Shown here piece by piece: positions 1-12,700 of a stretch of 64,000 bases of DNA. The stretch spans positions 41,484 to 105,483 of the forward strand of contig BQKZ01000494.1 of the NCBI GenBank assembly GCA_036244855.1, given 5' to 3'. The position numbers and the translations under genes were made by a program. This DNA is from Temnopleurus reevesii. Taxonomy: Eukaryota > Echinodermata > Echinoidea > Temnopleuroida > Temnopleuridae. A model generated the notes under the pieces. The model saw only the letters and a list, made by a program, of their open reading frames with translations. It had not been told where the DNA came from and made no database searches. The first letter of the stretch is position 1; each line of letters opens with the position of its first letter.

Positions 1-222
1 ACGTTATTATTACCCTGGCTTTAGCCCGGAAGCCATTCACGGCGCACTAGGCATTTCAAAGAATAAATATTCCTGCCAGGTACCCATTCACCTCATCTGG
101 GTTGAGTGCGGCACAATGTGGATGAATTTCTTGCTGAAGGAAATTGACGCCATGGGTAGGATTCGAACCAACGACCCTCTAGTTGAAAGGCGAGAGTCAC
201 GACCACTACACCACGGCGCCTC
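1..222 (-). mobile_element. tRNA-headed SINE, copy 1 (cut by window start)
   Basis: On the minus strand, from 222 downward, a tRNA-like head contains an A-box-like TGGTGTAGTGGT and a B box GGTTCGAATCC (169-159). The body includes CTCAACCCAGATGAGGTGAAT and ends in GCTAAAGCCAGGGTAATAATAA. The body recurs at 34955-35153 and 36168-36370. The acceptor-stem pairing of a true tRNA is missing, so this is a retroposon and not a tRNA gene. Confidence 0.8.
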
Positions 223-349
223 CATGAATGCCGCTCCAAAGAGACACAAAACGCTTGATACCCCATACAATAAAGATTTCCAATCAATCGTATGGTTGAT
301 ATCAATCTTAACTCTCTGGCAAATCATGTACTAAAGATTTGCAATTGAT

Positions 350-1150
350 TGGATCTCTCTTATTTTACAGGCTCCTTGAAAGTGAATGGAGCAGTGGCCT
401 CTTTTGCCCCCCCCCTTTTTTTTTTTAATCTGCAATTAGTCTGCTGGCACAGACCATTGGCTTCCGATGTTGCAATTTGCACAGTTCAGAGTCTGCTTTC
501 AGAGACCACATTACTTGTAAAATTCAGCATCCCCATCATATTATATGGATTCCTAAATTTTCTTGATTGAGCACTGTGCACATTGCGGGAAATCAAAGCC
601 AAGAGTCTAAACCTGTACACTTTATGGACGAAGCCACAAGTTCAAGATTATTGAAATGCACATCTATTTAATTGCACTACTTTTAATGAAGTTGCTGATA
701 TGATTGTTTCATGCACCAGCACTTAGATTACAGTGGTTTCCATTATCAATTAGAATTTATCCAAATAAGAAATAAACAGACCCCTAGGTAATGACAGGTT
801 CAGTTCGTCCACGTTTTCACAAAGTGATGGTAGCTGGCGGGTTCTGTCGCAATAAACCATCACTATAGAAACACATTGATTTGTAACATATAGAATGAAC
901 ATGCATTTCAATAAGATACTTCTGTACTTTTTGCTATTACAGGATTTTTAAAAATCTTTTCAAACACTCCCATCATTTCATGAAAACACAAATGAATAAC
1001 GCATTGAACCAGAACTGTATTGAACCATATATGGAACAAATGGAAACATGTTAGATTGTGTTTCTTTTGATGGTTTTGAACCTTAAAACTTTATTCTTCA
1101 TGGTGACTTCCATTGAGCACCAAGCAAACAATAAACATGCATAACATCAG
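350..1150. other. No gene seen
   Basis: AT-rich unique-looking sequence with a poly-C/poly-T junction near 407-427. No frame with family-like content. Confidence 0.6.
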
Positions 1151-1157
1151 AATCTAA

Positions 1158-1457
1158 AGGCCCATATTCTGATGTCAGGTTTAACTTAAACTAGAGTTTA
1201 AATATGTGGTTCAAAAGAGGCTTGAATCTATAACAGTCGATCTTTAATTTACCAGCACATTCGGCACTCATGGTATTTAAAACTGTCTCGGAATAAAAAC
1301 TGCAATAGTTTTCTACATTATTAGAGCATGGGGAAAGAGAGCAGTTAACATAAGAATTATACATTGTAAATAGAGTTTTGGCACTTTTGGCTATCCATAC
1401 TTAAACCACAGATTTAGACCAGGATTAACTTAAACCTTACTATCGGAATGCGGGCCA
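1158..1457. mobile_element. Foldback element with AAGGCCC-like ends
   Basis: The left arm AGGCCCATATTCTGATGTCA then GGTTTAACTTAAAC pairs with a right arm containing GGATTAACTTAAACC and CGGAATGCGGGCC. The interior arms (GTGGTT / AACCAC) also pair. This is a short non-autonomous DNA transposon or its remnant. The arms have drifted and no target duplication is certain. Confidence 0.65.
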
Positions 1458-2275
1458 AAGAGTTTAATGTATCAATTGGCACAACAGAGAGCACATGCAA
1501 TGGATCCTCTGGAATAAAAAAGACAACAAAAATCAATGAGTTTGCTGTTTTTGCAAGGTAATCTTTTTTTGTTTAAGCTTGGTATAGTCTTTGGTTTTTA
1601 AAACCCATTACAACAAACTTTTAATACTGCTTCTGCTGCTAATGACGTAATTGTCAGTGGGACCTCATTGTACAAGGTTTCCACTGTAATTTTATGGAAA
1701 CTGATAAACATATTTTACTGCAGAAATCAACCGATATTTTCTAAAATTACGAATTTTCTGCTTCATCAAAAATATGGTTTGTCACTGCTTATCAAGATGT
1801 ATAGATGGAAAAAAAATTACAGATAAATGCATTAATGTATGTATACATGTCAACATAGAAAAAACCCTAAAAACTAAGCTTGACAAGTTTGTTGTCGTCA
1901 GTATATTGTATATAAATACCATTGTAACAGTTGCAAAGTGGTCATTCTGCAGGTGAATATTATAGTCTAGTCTTTCTTGGTACAACATGCATGTTTAAGC
2001 ACATAAAATCTTTTCTCGTATTGTACAGTTCATTACCTAAGATTAGTGACGACTTAATATTCAGACAAGCATTGCATGACCAATGGACATTTCATGACCC
2101 GTTATGTTATAGAAAGGCAATGGTTTGTGAGATGACAAATAAAACCAAGACATGCTGTAAAAATATTACCAGTATAGTTTGAACAACTACAAAGGCATAT
2201 CATCAAATTTACATTGAATCAAAGTATGTGTAGAGCAAAATGAAAATTATTAATATTTGCATGAACTGTAAACTA

Positions 2276-2427
2276 AGGGGGTGTTGCTCAAAGGTTGCAA
2301 TTGATCGCAAATTGCAGTTGATCAGTACGCGCCAGTCAAAATCATTGTTTCATACACGTCTTGTTAAATGCGCGTTACAATTTGCAAAGTTGCAGTTGAT
2401 TTGCAGTTGATTTTGAGCAACACCCCA
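2276..2427. mobile_element. TA-flanked MITE family A, copy 1
   Basis: Ends AGGGGGTGTTGCTCAAA and TTTTGAGCAACACCCCA are inverted repeats flanked on both sides by TA. The interior has repeated GTTGCAATTGATC-type motifs. It matches the elements at 18522-18699 and, more weakly, 12467-12634. TA duplication is typical of Tc1/mariner-type insertion, but there is no transposase. Confidence 0.8.
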
Positions 2428-2429
2428 TA

Positions 2430-5400
2430 AGATTGAGAATTTGATACTTTGGATTAGAGCCATTATTATTACTTTTCCGAATCCTTATCTTTGTTGTCTA
2501 TCTTGTTGTGCTACTCTCAACATTTAACTATGTACTGATATAAGATATGTAATACACAACTGTGCTTAGTATGGCTAAAGATTATTTTGACCAAACTTTG
2601 TTTCTTATCAAGCATAATTCTTTCAGAAAAGCTACTCTACTTTCATTATTCTTTAAAACCCTTCCTGTTCTCTTCTCAGTTACTCTTTATTTACTGTACA
2701 GAGTGGATTTGGCGTTTTATTAATTGCATTTTTACACCTCAAGTGCATGACCTGGTGAAAATGATTTTTGTTATCATGCATCCTTCCATGTGATAGATGT
2801 AATTTAGATACTCATTTTGTAAAATTAATATTGTTTTCAGCCTTTTTTGTATGTGTTGCTTTCATACGTTTAGTGTGATCATTTTATCAAATGCACGCAA
2901 ATCGATACAAAATCAGACAGGTATATTACAATGTATAAAATTGTTCAGCTTGCATGGCATATTTATCTACAAAAATGTAACCTCTGCAGATTTGATGATG
3001 ATCTTCATTTTGTAAATGAAGAGCTATTCCTAAATTAATGTTAGGCATGAAAAATAAAGAGCAAATTTCTTCTGCAATCATACCTTTGAACTTCAATTGG
3101 CAACCATTTGATCTGTGTTCATAAGTGTTTATAGTTCACAATTTATAACGTCCTGATATTTGAAATGAAATTATCTACTATGAAAATAATGCAGTCAACA
3201 ATATGCATCAAGATTTTTACTTACAAAAATAAAGAGGGGAAAAGATGATACATGTGTGTACATTGGCATCAAAATGCCATTATTTTTCAGGAATCTTTGT
3301 ATTGCACAGATTCCATACATGGGCAAATATTTACATCAAATCACACACTTGATATCACAGAAAATCAAATAAGTTTGATGCCAGAGAAAGAGAGAACGAG
3401 GAGGGGGGGGGGGGGTCATAAATATATGAGAAAAGCATCACAAATTATTCTCGCATAAAACATGTTTTTTTGCATAATGAGTAGAAGGCTTTACCATATG
3501 AGTTATCTTTCTTGAAAATGTTAGCAGTCCTCAGAATTATCAACCCACTCTTGACGTTATGATAAACATGTTCTCATCATCTTCAGGAGAATGAACAAGT
3601 CTTTCAATGACCACTCATAACTTTAAGAAGGAAAGCTTGTACTGTAGCCTTCCACGGATTGATAATTTCACAAGTGAATCTCTCAAGCAATATTTTAGGT
3701 TTTTGGCACATTTTAGAGTAGTAAACCAGATACATTCATGACATCAGTGAGTCAAAATTTCTTCAACATTTCTTAAAGATGACATTTTTTGGCAATTCAG
3801 ATATTCTTATCCATTTGAACATTTTATAATCTTTTAATGTACATTTCAACACACTTTTAATATGATTTTCACTTCTAATATGGAAGCAATAACTACTGCA
3901 CTCTCTATCGCTCTGTGAATTCAAATATATTGCTAGTTCAGATTTAGAATGATTTTTTTGAGAGCACTATATCCTCTTGAACACTTTCCTTTCCATTGCT
4001 GCCAGACCGAAAGAGGGTTTGTCCCGAGAATTCATGGGACCCAGCATTCTCACATTCTGTACGAAGATATAATCACGCTATCTATCAGTCTTGCTCGTAT
4101 CAAAATGGGGTGCAGAGAATTACGAAACCGTTCAGAATCTGAACTAATATATTGCAAGCAAAGGTCTATAGAGGAGGGAGGCAATTATTACTGGTCTTGG
4201 ACCAGCTCTTCACAATCACTAACTAAAAACAGAATCAAAGATCCAAGAATGAGAGAGATAGCAGAACAATAACAATATAAATTCTGACCAAACCGCCATA
4301 GTAATGCTGTTACTTCTTTCGCTGTGTCTCCCATCCCAATAGAATGATATGAAAGTTCCAACCTTTGGCTAAAACGGGAAATACTGAATTTTGTTTCCTC
4401 ATTGGTCTTGCTCACTTCAACACCCCCCCCCCCCCCCCCCCCCCCCCCTCAGCCTGCCTCAAAAGATAAAACCTTGGGGGATATCTTAGTTTCAAAGATT
4501 AAACAGGGATCACAACATTGAGACCTGTTTGAGATGATTTGACATTGTTCATGCATGCCTTCATTATTATCAAACAAGAAAACAATTTTTTCTTCAGATT
4601 CATCATGCAGGAGCACCAATTTACACAGCAATGTGCAAGCAGTTCAAGCATGCTGAAAGACAACAAAACGGAGCACTTCATAGCATTAAAACAATAGCTA
4701 TCTGTATTTCAGGCAACAACTACAAAATCATAGCACTGATAGATTTAGATACTGCGCAAATGCAACTATACAAAAGATTCCCTCAACCAGGCTGAAGAAA
4801 TTACCTGGATGTGTACAATATTTATCTATGTATCAATGTCTCTTAAAGTCACTAACATCAATTCCACTGTAAAAAGCAAAATCAGACTCTTAATCCAATG
4901 ATTAGAATAGTAATTTCGACATGAATCACTTATCACTTTCCTTATTTTAAAATCAATTAAATCTAACAACTCTCCCTTTACACTTGGCATAACTGCATGC
5001 AGCTTTATCGAGTAAGGCAAGAGCATGCATCATGTACAGTTTTGTCTTTGTATTTATTTTCATGCAAAAATAAGATTGTTTTAGTTATCTTTGTAAATTT
5101 TAGGGTGCTGAATCTCAAACACTATGGTAGTAATTTTTAAACCATGACTTCAGCTGCGATTTTGAATTTCAGAATGGCCACCCTAGAAGACCTATTTTAG
5201 ATCATATTTTGTATCTTTCTCCACAAATATTGACCTTTCTGACCAACTTTGTCAAGTTTGGGATGCTGAATCCAACTACCCAGACAAATGCAATGGAGCA
5301 CCTCGACATGATTATTATTTAAATCATTAACACGAAATAAGGATCTGCCGTACAGGTCAACCTCTATTGTATCACTACTAAGAGTCTTGGACTGAAAGAT

Positions 5401-5630
5401 GACTTCTAGCACTGATTGGGACATCAAACTTTGTAAGATGTGTTTTACTTTGAGTGAAAGCCAGGAGCATCCAGCAGAGGTACAGACCGGTGCTACTAAA
5501 CGAGGCTATCATCATCTATGGAGGATGATAACCTGACAGAGCGTAGGAACAATCTATGAGCACCAAAGGAAGCAAACAATCATTGGTATGAAATAAGAAA
5601 CTAGATGAATCCTCGACTACGCACGGTCGA
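2430..5630. other. No gene seen
   Basis: Mostly low-complexity AT-rich sequence, a G run near 3405, and the poly-C run at 4420. Frames up to 107 codons (for example 3949-4272) have no recognisable domain or good splice context. Confidence 0.6.
4420..4448. repeat. Poly-C run
   Basis: A run of about 28 C. Shorter C or G runs occur near 410, 3405, 13008, 20925, 25592, 32969, 34415, 35195, 40986, 41083 and 59884, so this genome tolerates many such runs. They are likely points of assembly error. Confidence 0.9.
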
Positions 5631-5635
5631 AATTT

Positions 5636-6375
5636 ATGCCTCCGCCATCACGCAATCAGAAAGATATGTACGGCTTGTTCCATGCCATCAGAAATCAAAA
5701 ACATTTTACAAATTTTGGGAACTGCGACCTTCAACCCCGTGAACCCAAAATATCATCTATTCTTCCTCACACACACTGTAAGTTTGAAAGAAATTGGTTC
5801 AATCTTTCTGTTAGAAGTTATAATAATAATGAGCTTTATCGGGCGATTTTGTTCAAGTTTTTCTGCCCGTTGACTTTAGACCTTTGACCCTCAGAACTCC
5901 CAAATCTAATCAGTTCATCTTCACATGCTTTTACATACTTCAGCCAAGTTTGGTCAAAATCTGTATAGCAGTTCTGAACTTATTACGGTAACAAACTATT
6001 TTGGATGATTTTTTACAAGTTTTTTGGCCCTGTGACCTTTGACCCATTGAACCCAAAATCTAATCAGTTCATCCTCACATGCTTATACATACTTGAGCCA
6101 AGTTTGGTCAAAATCTGTAAAGCAGTTCTGAACTTATTATGGTGACAAGCTATTTTGGGTGATTTTTTACAAGTTTTTTGGCCCTGTGACCTTTAACCTT
6201 TGACCCATTTAACCCAAAATCTACTCAGTTCAGCCTTACAAGCTTATACATACTTGAGCCAAGTTTGATTAAAATCCGTCCAGCAGTTCTGAACTTATCG
6301 CGGTAACAAGTTTCGGACGGACGGACAACCCGAAAACGTAATGCCTCCAGCACCACCTTACGGTGGCGGAGGCAT
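5636..6375. mobile_element. Inverted-repeat element with internal tandem units
   Basis: ATGCCTCCGCCA at 5636 and TGGCGGAGGCAT ending 6375 are perfect inverted ends. Inside are about four tandem monomers of roughly 150 bp, each with TGACCTTTGACCCATT-like, AACCCAAAATCTA-like and AGCAGTTCTGAACTTAT blocks. It closes with CGGACGGACGGACAACCC. There is no coding capacity, so it is a non-autonomous DNA element or satellite-bearing MITE. Confidence 0.8.
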
Positions 6376-6576
6376 ATAAATCCATTACTTATTAACCTTT
6401 CAATATTCCCTACCTATGTTGTGCAATAAAGGGTGTCACGCAATCCATTGCTGTCAGAATACAATAGTCATACCACCCTTGGAAAATCCCTTAATACTGG
6501 TAATACCCATTCACAATTCTATGCTTGCATTGATTATGCATTATAAGCATACAACTAGAAAAAGTCTAGGTTATGC

Positions 6577-6780
6577 TCAACTGAATGCAAACTGGGGTCA
6601 GAAGATGCTCGGGATGTTGGAAATCATCAGCTTGTGTCTGCGGGGCAGATGAACAGACTGTAGACCACATTATCTATGACTGCCCTGTACTCCAAACACC
6701 TAATGCGATGACAGATCTCTCAAACCTTTGTCATGCCCACATCCTCTGTCTCGACCAACAGCAGAAAGTGGCATGAAGTA
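6577..6780 (+). pseudogene. Relic of a non-LTR retrotransposon C-terminus
   Basis: A short frame reads CVCGADEQTVDHIIYDCPVL, which matches the Cys/His knuckle at the C-terminus of many non-LTR reverse transcriptases (CxCG...HxxxxCP). Flanking frames show no more of the protein. It lies just downstream of the TDRKH stop on the opposite strand. Confidence 0.55.
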
Positions 6781-6904
6781 CTAACTACTCATACCAATGA
6801 AGAAGAACTTCTGTCCAAGATATGTTTGCGATACTCTTCTGTCCTCTAATTATAAGTCCCTTTTCTTTCAGCACTAGTAGAGCTATATACTAGTATCTTT
6901 GGCA

Positions 6905-7075
6905 TCATAAAGGTGCATTATTTCCAACATTCTGAGTACCATCTTCATCTGATCCTTGTGTTACGCTGGAAGCAGAGGATTGAGCAGTGGGCTGTATCTT
7001 CGGACCTTGTCTTTCTTTATCCTTTTCTGATTTGGCAAGACCATATTGTCTGAGCTGCCTTGCAATGTTTATATC
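6905..7075 (-). CDS. TDRKH: TDRKH terminal coding exon
   Basis: Starts DINIARQLRQYGLAKSEKDK, matching the final helix of the Tudor unit, then a Ser/Gln-rich tail ending NVGNNAPL and TGA at 6907-6905. Acceptor acag precedes 7075. No AATAAA or ATTAAA signal is visible on the minus strand in the 500 bases downstream, so the 3-prime end is unresolved. Confidence 0.92.
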   Translation of the reverse strand, partial: DINIARQLRQYGLAKSEKDKERQGPKIQPTAQSSASSVTQGSDEDGTQNVGNNAPL

Positions 7076-9671
7076 CTGTAAAATAAGAATGTTAATTGAA
7101 CAATTATAATTGATACAAATACATTTTGATTAAACAGGAAATGACCTTTAGTTAGATTTTCTGAAAAGTTGAGGGTAATATTTTAGCAATAAACAGAACT
7201 TATAACATTTCACTGCAAATACTATGTCTGCAATACAAAAACTCATTTTGTTTGTAAGATTGAAATTAGGTTAAGATATTGCACTCTGATTAATTTTGCA
7301 ACAAAAAAGTAATTACTCATTAAACATATAGTTTAAGAGACATTCAAATTTCAATTTCAAACAATACAAGAAATGAAGAGACAGCCCTTTATTAGCTAAA
7401 GCATGTCAAAATGCAATTGATTGTTCTTATCCATTATACAAGGAAAATGCAGTGCTTGACAATTAAATCTAAAGTGATGTTAACCATTGATAACACTGGT
7501 CAACAGCAAATTTGTTGTCTGTGATTTTTCAGCTGATTTATGGTAAATCTGAGGTGCTGAATCCAAAAATCACATTGGTTTTGCCCAATCAGGTCAAGTT
7601 TCCGAGCTATCCCCACATGTTGTTTTTTATGTTTTGTACACTTGAATGCATGTGTGGAGCACTTTTAAAGGGTTTGGTGGGCTGAAATGTCATGGAAAAT
7701 TGATATTTTTGTTAGAAATGATTATACTTATGGCAATAAATATCCAGGTCCAATATTTTCTGGTAATTAAGTTGAAAATCCCTCAGTTTGAAGCTGTGAA
7801 ACCTTAAAATCCTCAAAAAATTGGATGGGGCAAAGTATAAAGTTATTGGACAAAAACTGAACTGGAAGACCAGCCAAAATACTTATTTTTCAACATAAGA
7901 ATATGAATTAGATAAACAAAACAAAAAAGTTAGAGGAAAAACAAACAGAATTTGTGAAAATTATGGATTTTTAATTTAAAAAATGACAAAAATAATAAAC
8001 ACCATTATAGACTAATTGGCAACTTCCATGACACCTTTTATTAACAGATGTACCATGTTATCATATTTATATAAGAAAATTGTGAATATATATATTTATA
8101 TCTATGACAATCTATTAATTAAAATGATAAAATCTTATGAAATTCAATTGTTTTAGTACATGACATATTATTCAGTTTCATAAAAATGGAAATATTAAAA
8201 TGTTTGTTAAATTTCTTTAAAAATCTGAACATTCTGATTTTTTTTTTAAATTATAGGTATTTATTCTCATCCATGGATAAAGGATAAATGGTGAACGAGC
8301 CATTATCTTATCACCAGTGTCACCAAATTTGGATATTTGTATAGTGATTTTGGCATTATTTTCATCACTTTTTATATTATTAGAAATTCTGCATTTTCTC
8401 TTTACCTCTCAAATTTTCCTTAAACTTTTGGGGTCTTTTTTACTACATTTATGTTCTGCTGTTCATAAATAAATATTTTGGCTGGTCTTACCCTTTAATT
8501 TTGAAAAAATAACCATATGAGTTCCTCATCTGAATTTTTAGACGATTTTGAGGTTTCCATTTTCAGCAAAATTACCCATTATTATATGACTTTAATATTT
8601 CTTCCTATCAGTATAATCATTTCGAACCAAAATATTCATCTGCCATGTCATTTTATTCCATCAACACCTTCCAAAAGGGATCTACACATGTGTACATGTG
8701 AACAAAACGTAAAAAACAACATGTGGGGATAGCTCGAAAACTTGACCTGATTGGACAAAACCGATGTGATTTTTGGATTCAGCGCATCAGATTCACCCTA
8801 AATCAGCTAAAAAATCGCAGACAACTTTCAAAAAGTAAAATTTTGTTGACCAGTGTAAGAAATCATTGGTTTACATCCAAGACACTTTCAGATTAGTATC
8901 AAGATGTTGAAATAACCAGTTAATGGCTGATAAAGAGACAATTTTACCCAAACTCGAACTAAGCCATTATATGCTGATAGAGTACTTGCTTAAAAATAAT
9001 CATGCTTGTTAGAAATGCATGAAACAACATCATTTTGTATTTGAGATTGATTTTAAAGAATACTTACAGAATTTCCGTTTGTATCATACAAATCGATGCA
9101 TGGTATTGTACCCATTGCTGTGCTCTGATAGTTGATGATCTTTGCCTGAAGAGGTTTCCATTTAGCAACATGAGTCAACTGCTCAAAGTATTCTATCGCC
9201 TCCTCTGACCATTCATCACCTGCTGTTAAAATTCAAAAGAGATAACAATAAATTCAAATAAAATTCATAAATATTACTATCTACATATCAAGGTTAAACA
9301 TGAGACATTTAATCACAAAGGCAAACCAAGACTCTGGTTTTGGAGGAGCCCTATATAATTTTGCACTTTGCATGGTTCAGTTGCAATTCTTTTGTAACAA
9401 TGATGACCCAATTACTCTTGTGAACAATAAAAACAGATAACGTCTTAAATCTAGTACATTCTTTTTTTAACTATAAAATATAAAATGATTAGATTGATTA
9501 TAACTTGTTGTTCAATTCATCATCATCATCATGAAGATAATCATCGTGATCAGAATTATCATTTACATGACAATCATGACCAAAAATATAATTATACTTC
9601 TCATCATTTTTATCATCGTGATCATCATTAAACTCATCACTACCACTACCACCATCACTAAAATCATATCC

Positions 9672-9726
<55 letters not shown>

Positions 9727-12700
9727 AGATCAAAATCATCACTATCACTACCACCACCATTATCATTATCATTATCATCATCATCATCATAGTCATGATA
9801 ACTGTAGATAAAGTCATCACTCACATTTGCATCACTTTGGAAATTAAATACTTACATGCTGGGACTGCATTCGCAAGTGAGAATTCCACAGCTTGGAAAG
9901 GTAAACTCAGAAAATCATCTCTGAAATGAAATAAAGAAAAGGAACATTATTCAATTTCTCAATGACCGTATTTTTAGAAGATTTTAAACCAAACACAATT
10001 AAAACTAATTCAGATAATTGGGACAATATTCAAGTAGATGTTGTTGAGTTCCATAGGGTAAGCTTTATCATGAAATGGTGCTTACTTAATTGTCTAAAGA
10101 TTAAAATTCAAGAATAGACTAATTAAATCACTTATTTTAAGACCTTCTAGACTGGTCGAACAATAATTTCCGGAACTTATTAGAGAAGATGTACTTGCCT
10201 AAAGGCAATAACAATTTCCTGTTTCAATATCTGACAGATAGTAATAAGAAGAGAAATTGTCATCATGAAGGCCTGAAAAGACTTGCAATCCTCATAATGG
10301 TAGGCCTTGGGTTAATTTGGATTACTTTTTTCATTGATGATGCTGGGTAATATAAATTCATAAATCTATCGGTCTATTTCAAATCATTTTGCATGTTGAA
10401 ATGTAATAAACAATTCTGGAAGCCCACCCTCTACCCAGGTCAATTCATTAGATATGACTAACATTGCTAAGCGTTGTTCAAAGCATCTAGATAAATAAAC
10501 TTAGAAAGCTCACTTGTCGTTTAACAAATATGCCCACTAATTGATTGATACACATTGATGCCCTCTACCACAAAGCACTGCAAAACCTCTGCAGCCAAAA
10601 TGATTATTAAAATAGCACCTTTCTTTTTGCTAAGCACTATGGGTGACTTCAAGTACGGTGTTGAACGCTGGTGTTGGTGTTGCAGCAAAACCAACACCAG
10701 CCTCAACACTAAACTTGAAGTCTGTCGGTGTTTGGGGTAGACCTCGCAAGATTCTGACGTATTTCCGGTTGTTTTTGTATCACTTCTGTAAACTGACCAA
10801 CGGTGTTTGACCTCGGTTTACGGACCATTTTGCTCTCTCAACACCAACACCATACTTGAAGTCACCCTATGTGGACTTCAAATAAATACATATCTATCTC
10901 CTCTATTTAACCAGTATGAATTGAATTCTGCAATAGATTACACAGAGATGCCAACTGTTCCAGAATATTTAGGTGTAATTTCATATAAATTCAAGGCTTT
11001 CATTATAAGCGAATGACTAAGAGCATGGCTATTGTCCCTTGAGTTCAGATGTTAGGTTATTCACATTCTAATTTCTACATCATGCATATTCCTGAACAAT
11101 TGACATCCCTGGGAGATGAGAAAGATAAGAAAGACTTTACGCAAGACTTTAAGTTTGACTGGTATCTGTTCTAATGATAAATAGCATTATGCGTACTCAG
11201 TGCAAGAACTGGTACCAGTCGAACATAAAGTCGGGCGTAAAGTCTTTCTTATCTTGGTGAAACACAACCCCAGACTATATTTTATGAAACCATTCATTAT
11301 TATTATATAGAGCAAGAGGATGAGGCTAATTCATAATACTTTGCCTCAGAACTGATACAAGAATAATTCTCTCATGAATCTTATGGCTAATTAAGGAAAA
11401 GAGAAGAAACCATGATTTTAATTTGCTATAGCCTGAGGGTAAGAACTAGAGGTGAGTTTATTATTCAATATCCTAGCAACAATATTTTAGATCCTTTGCC
11501 TAGGGTTAAACTTATTTGCAGAATATGAAAGGCATATCTATATATGTCACATACCTCAAGGTGCACACTGCAGATCGGGAAACTGGTTCAGAATCACCGT
11601 AGTCAACAAAGTAGAGATCGACCATGTCATCTTCTAGGAAACCTAGGATGCGAGTACGATACCACATCTGATCATGAGAGAAGGGAGCAGCCACGATCTC
11701 ACCCTTCTGCAAACTACTGGGTTTGAAATCCTGCAAAACAGGTTAAATATGAATGAGAATCCATAGCTTACTAGAATAGATTATTAAAAATGATGAAGGC
11801 AGAAGAATGAACAAGAAAATCTTGTCCATGTGTGTATTTGCCTGCAAATCATTCCCTTCCACCCAAGAAAAACTTATTGAACCATGCAGATCACATTCAT
11901 ACAAGGCATTCCATTTGAGTACTCTTTGACTATTTTTTTCCAAGGTAAAAATTTATATCAGAACAATGCTTTCCACGAATGTGTCATAACCTGTATCAAA
12001 TTTGGATGGTATGTTATCAGTAAGCATAAACAAATATAAATATAAATACATGTCCACATACAAAAATAAGAATAAATGAGAAACATAATATTAAATAAAT
12101 GAATAATGAAAATTAAAAATGTAATTTTGTGAAGCATCCCCCTCAAAAAATATATGTAAATACATATCTATATAAGTATAAATGAGAATAATAATATTCA
12201 ATGATTAGTAATGAAAATAAAAATGTAATTTTGTTAACTGATCAGTACCTCTTGGTTCTGTGGATTATTGTAAAACTCTGTCATGTTCATAAGCATGAGA
12301 TCTAATCCCTTAGCCTTGCTATTGACAATCTGCAACCAGAAGTGCCCTGGGTGCTCCACAGCCGATACATAAACGGTGAAGAACTCTTTGCTGTTTGGTA
12401 GGTTCTCTGTAGAGGTGGAATCCACCTGCCATTCTTCAGGCTCTGTAAATAAAAGAGGAAACATTGGGGGTGTTGCTATAAAGTTGCAAGTCACAAATTA
12501 AATGCAAATCAATTGCAAAATGAACCATGTATTTTCATATGCACGAGGTCTGCGTTTTTAACAAGACATGCATGAAACAATGATTTTGATTGGAACATGT
12601 CGATCAATTGCAACTTTCTTGCAACGCCTGCTTAGGCAGTTTTGCATCTTTTCTGTAAAGATGGAAATCATTAGGTCTCCTTTCCTTCAGGTACTGCAAT

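Noticed and set aside
159..222. tRNA gene on the minus strand
   Set aside because: A and B boxes are present but the cloverleaf stems are not, and the sequence continues into a body shared with two other loci, so it is a SINE.
3949..4272. 107-codon plus-strand frame
   Set aside because: No recognisable motif, no splice sites of quality and composition like its surroundings.
9498..9929. Asp-rich, Ile-rich and Met-rich frames on both strands
   Set aside because: They are translations of the ATC/CAT triplet repeat inside TDRKH intron 8.
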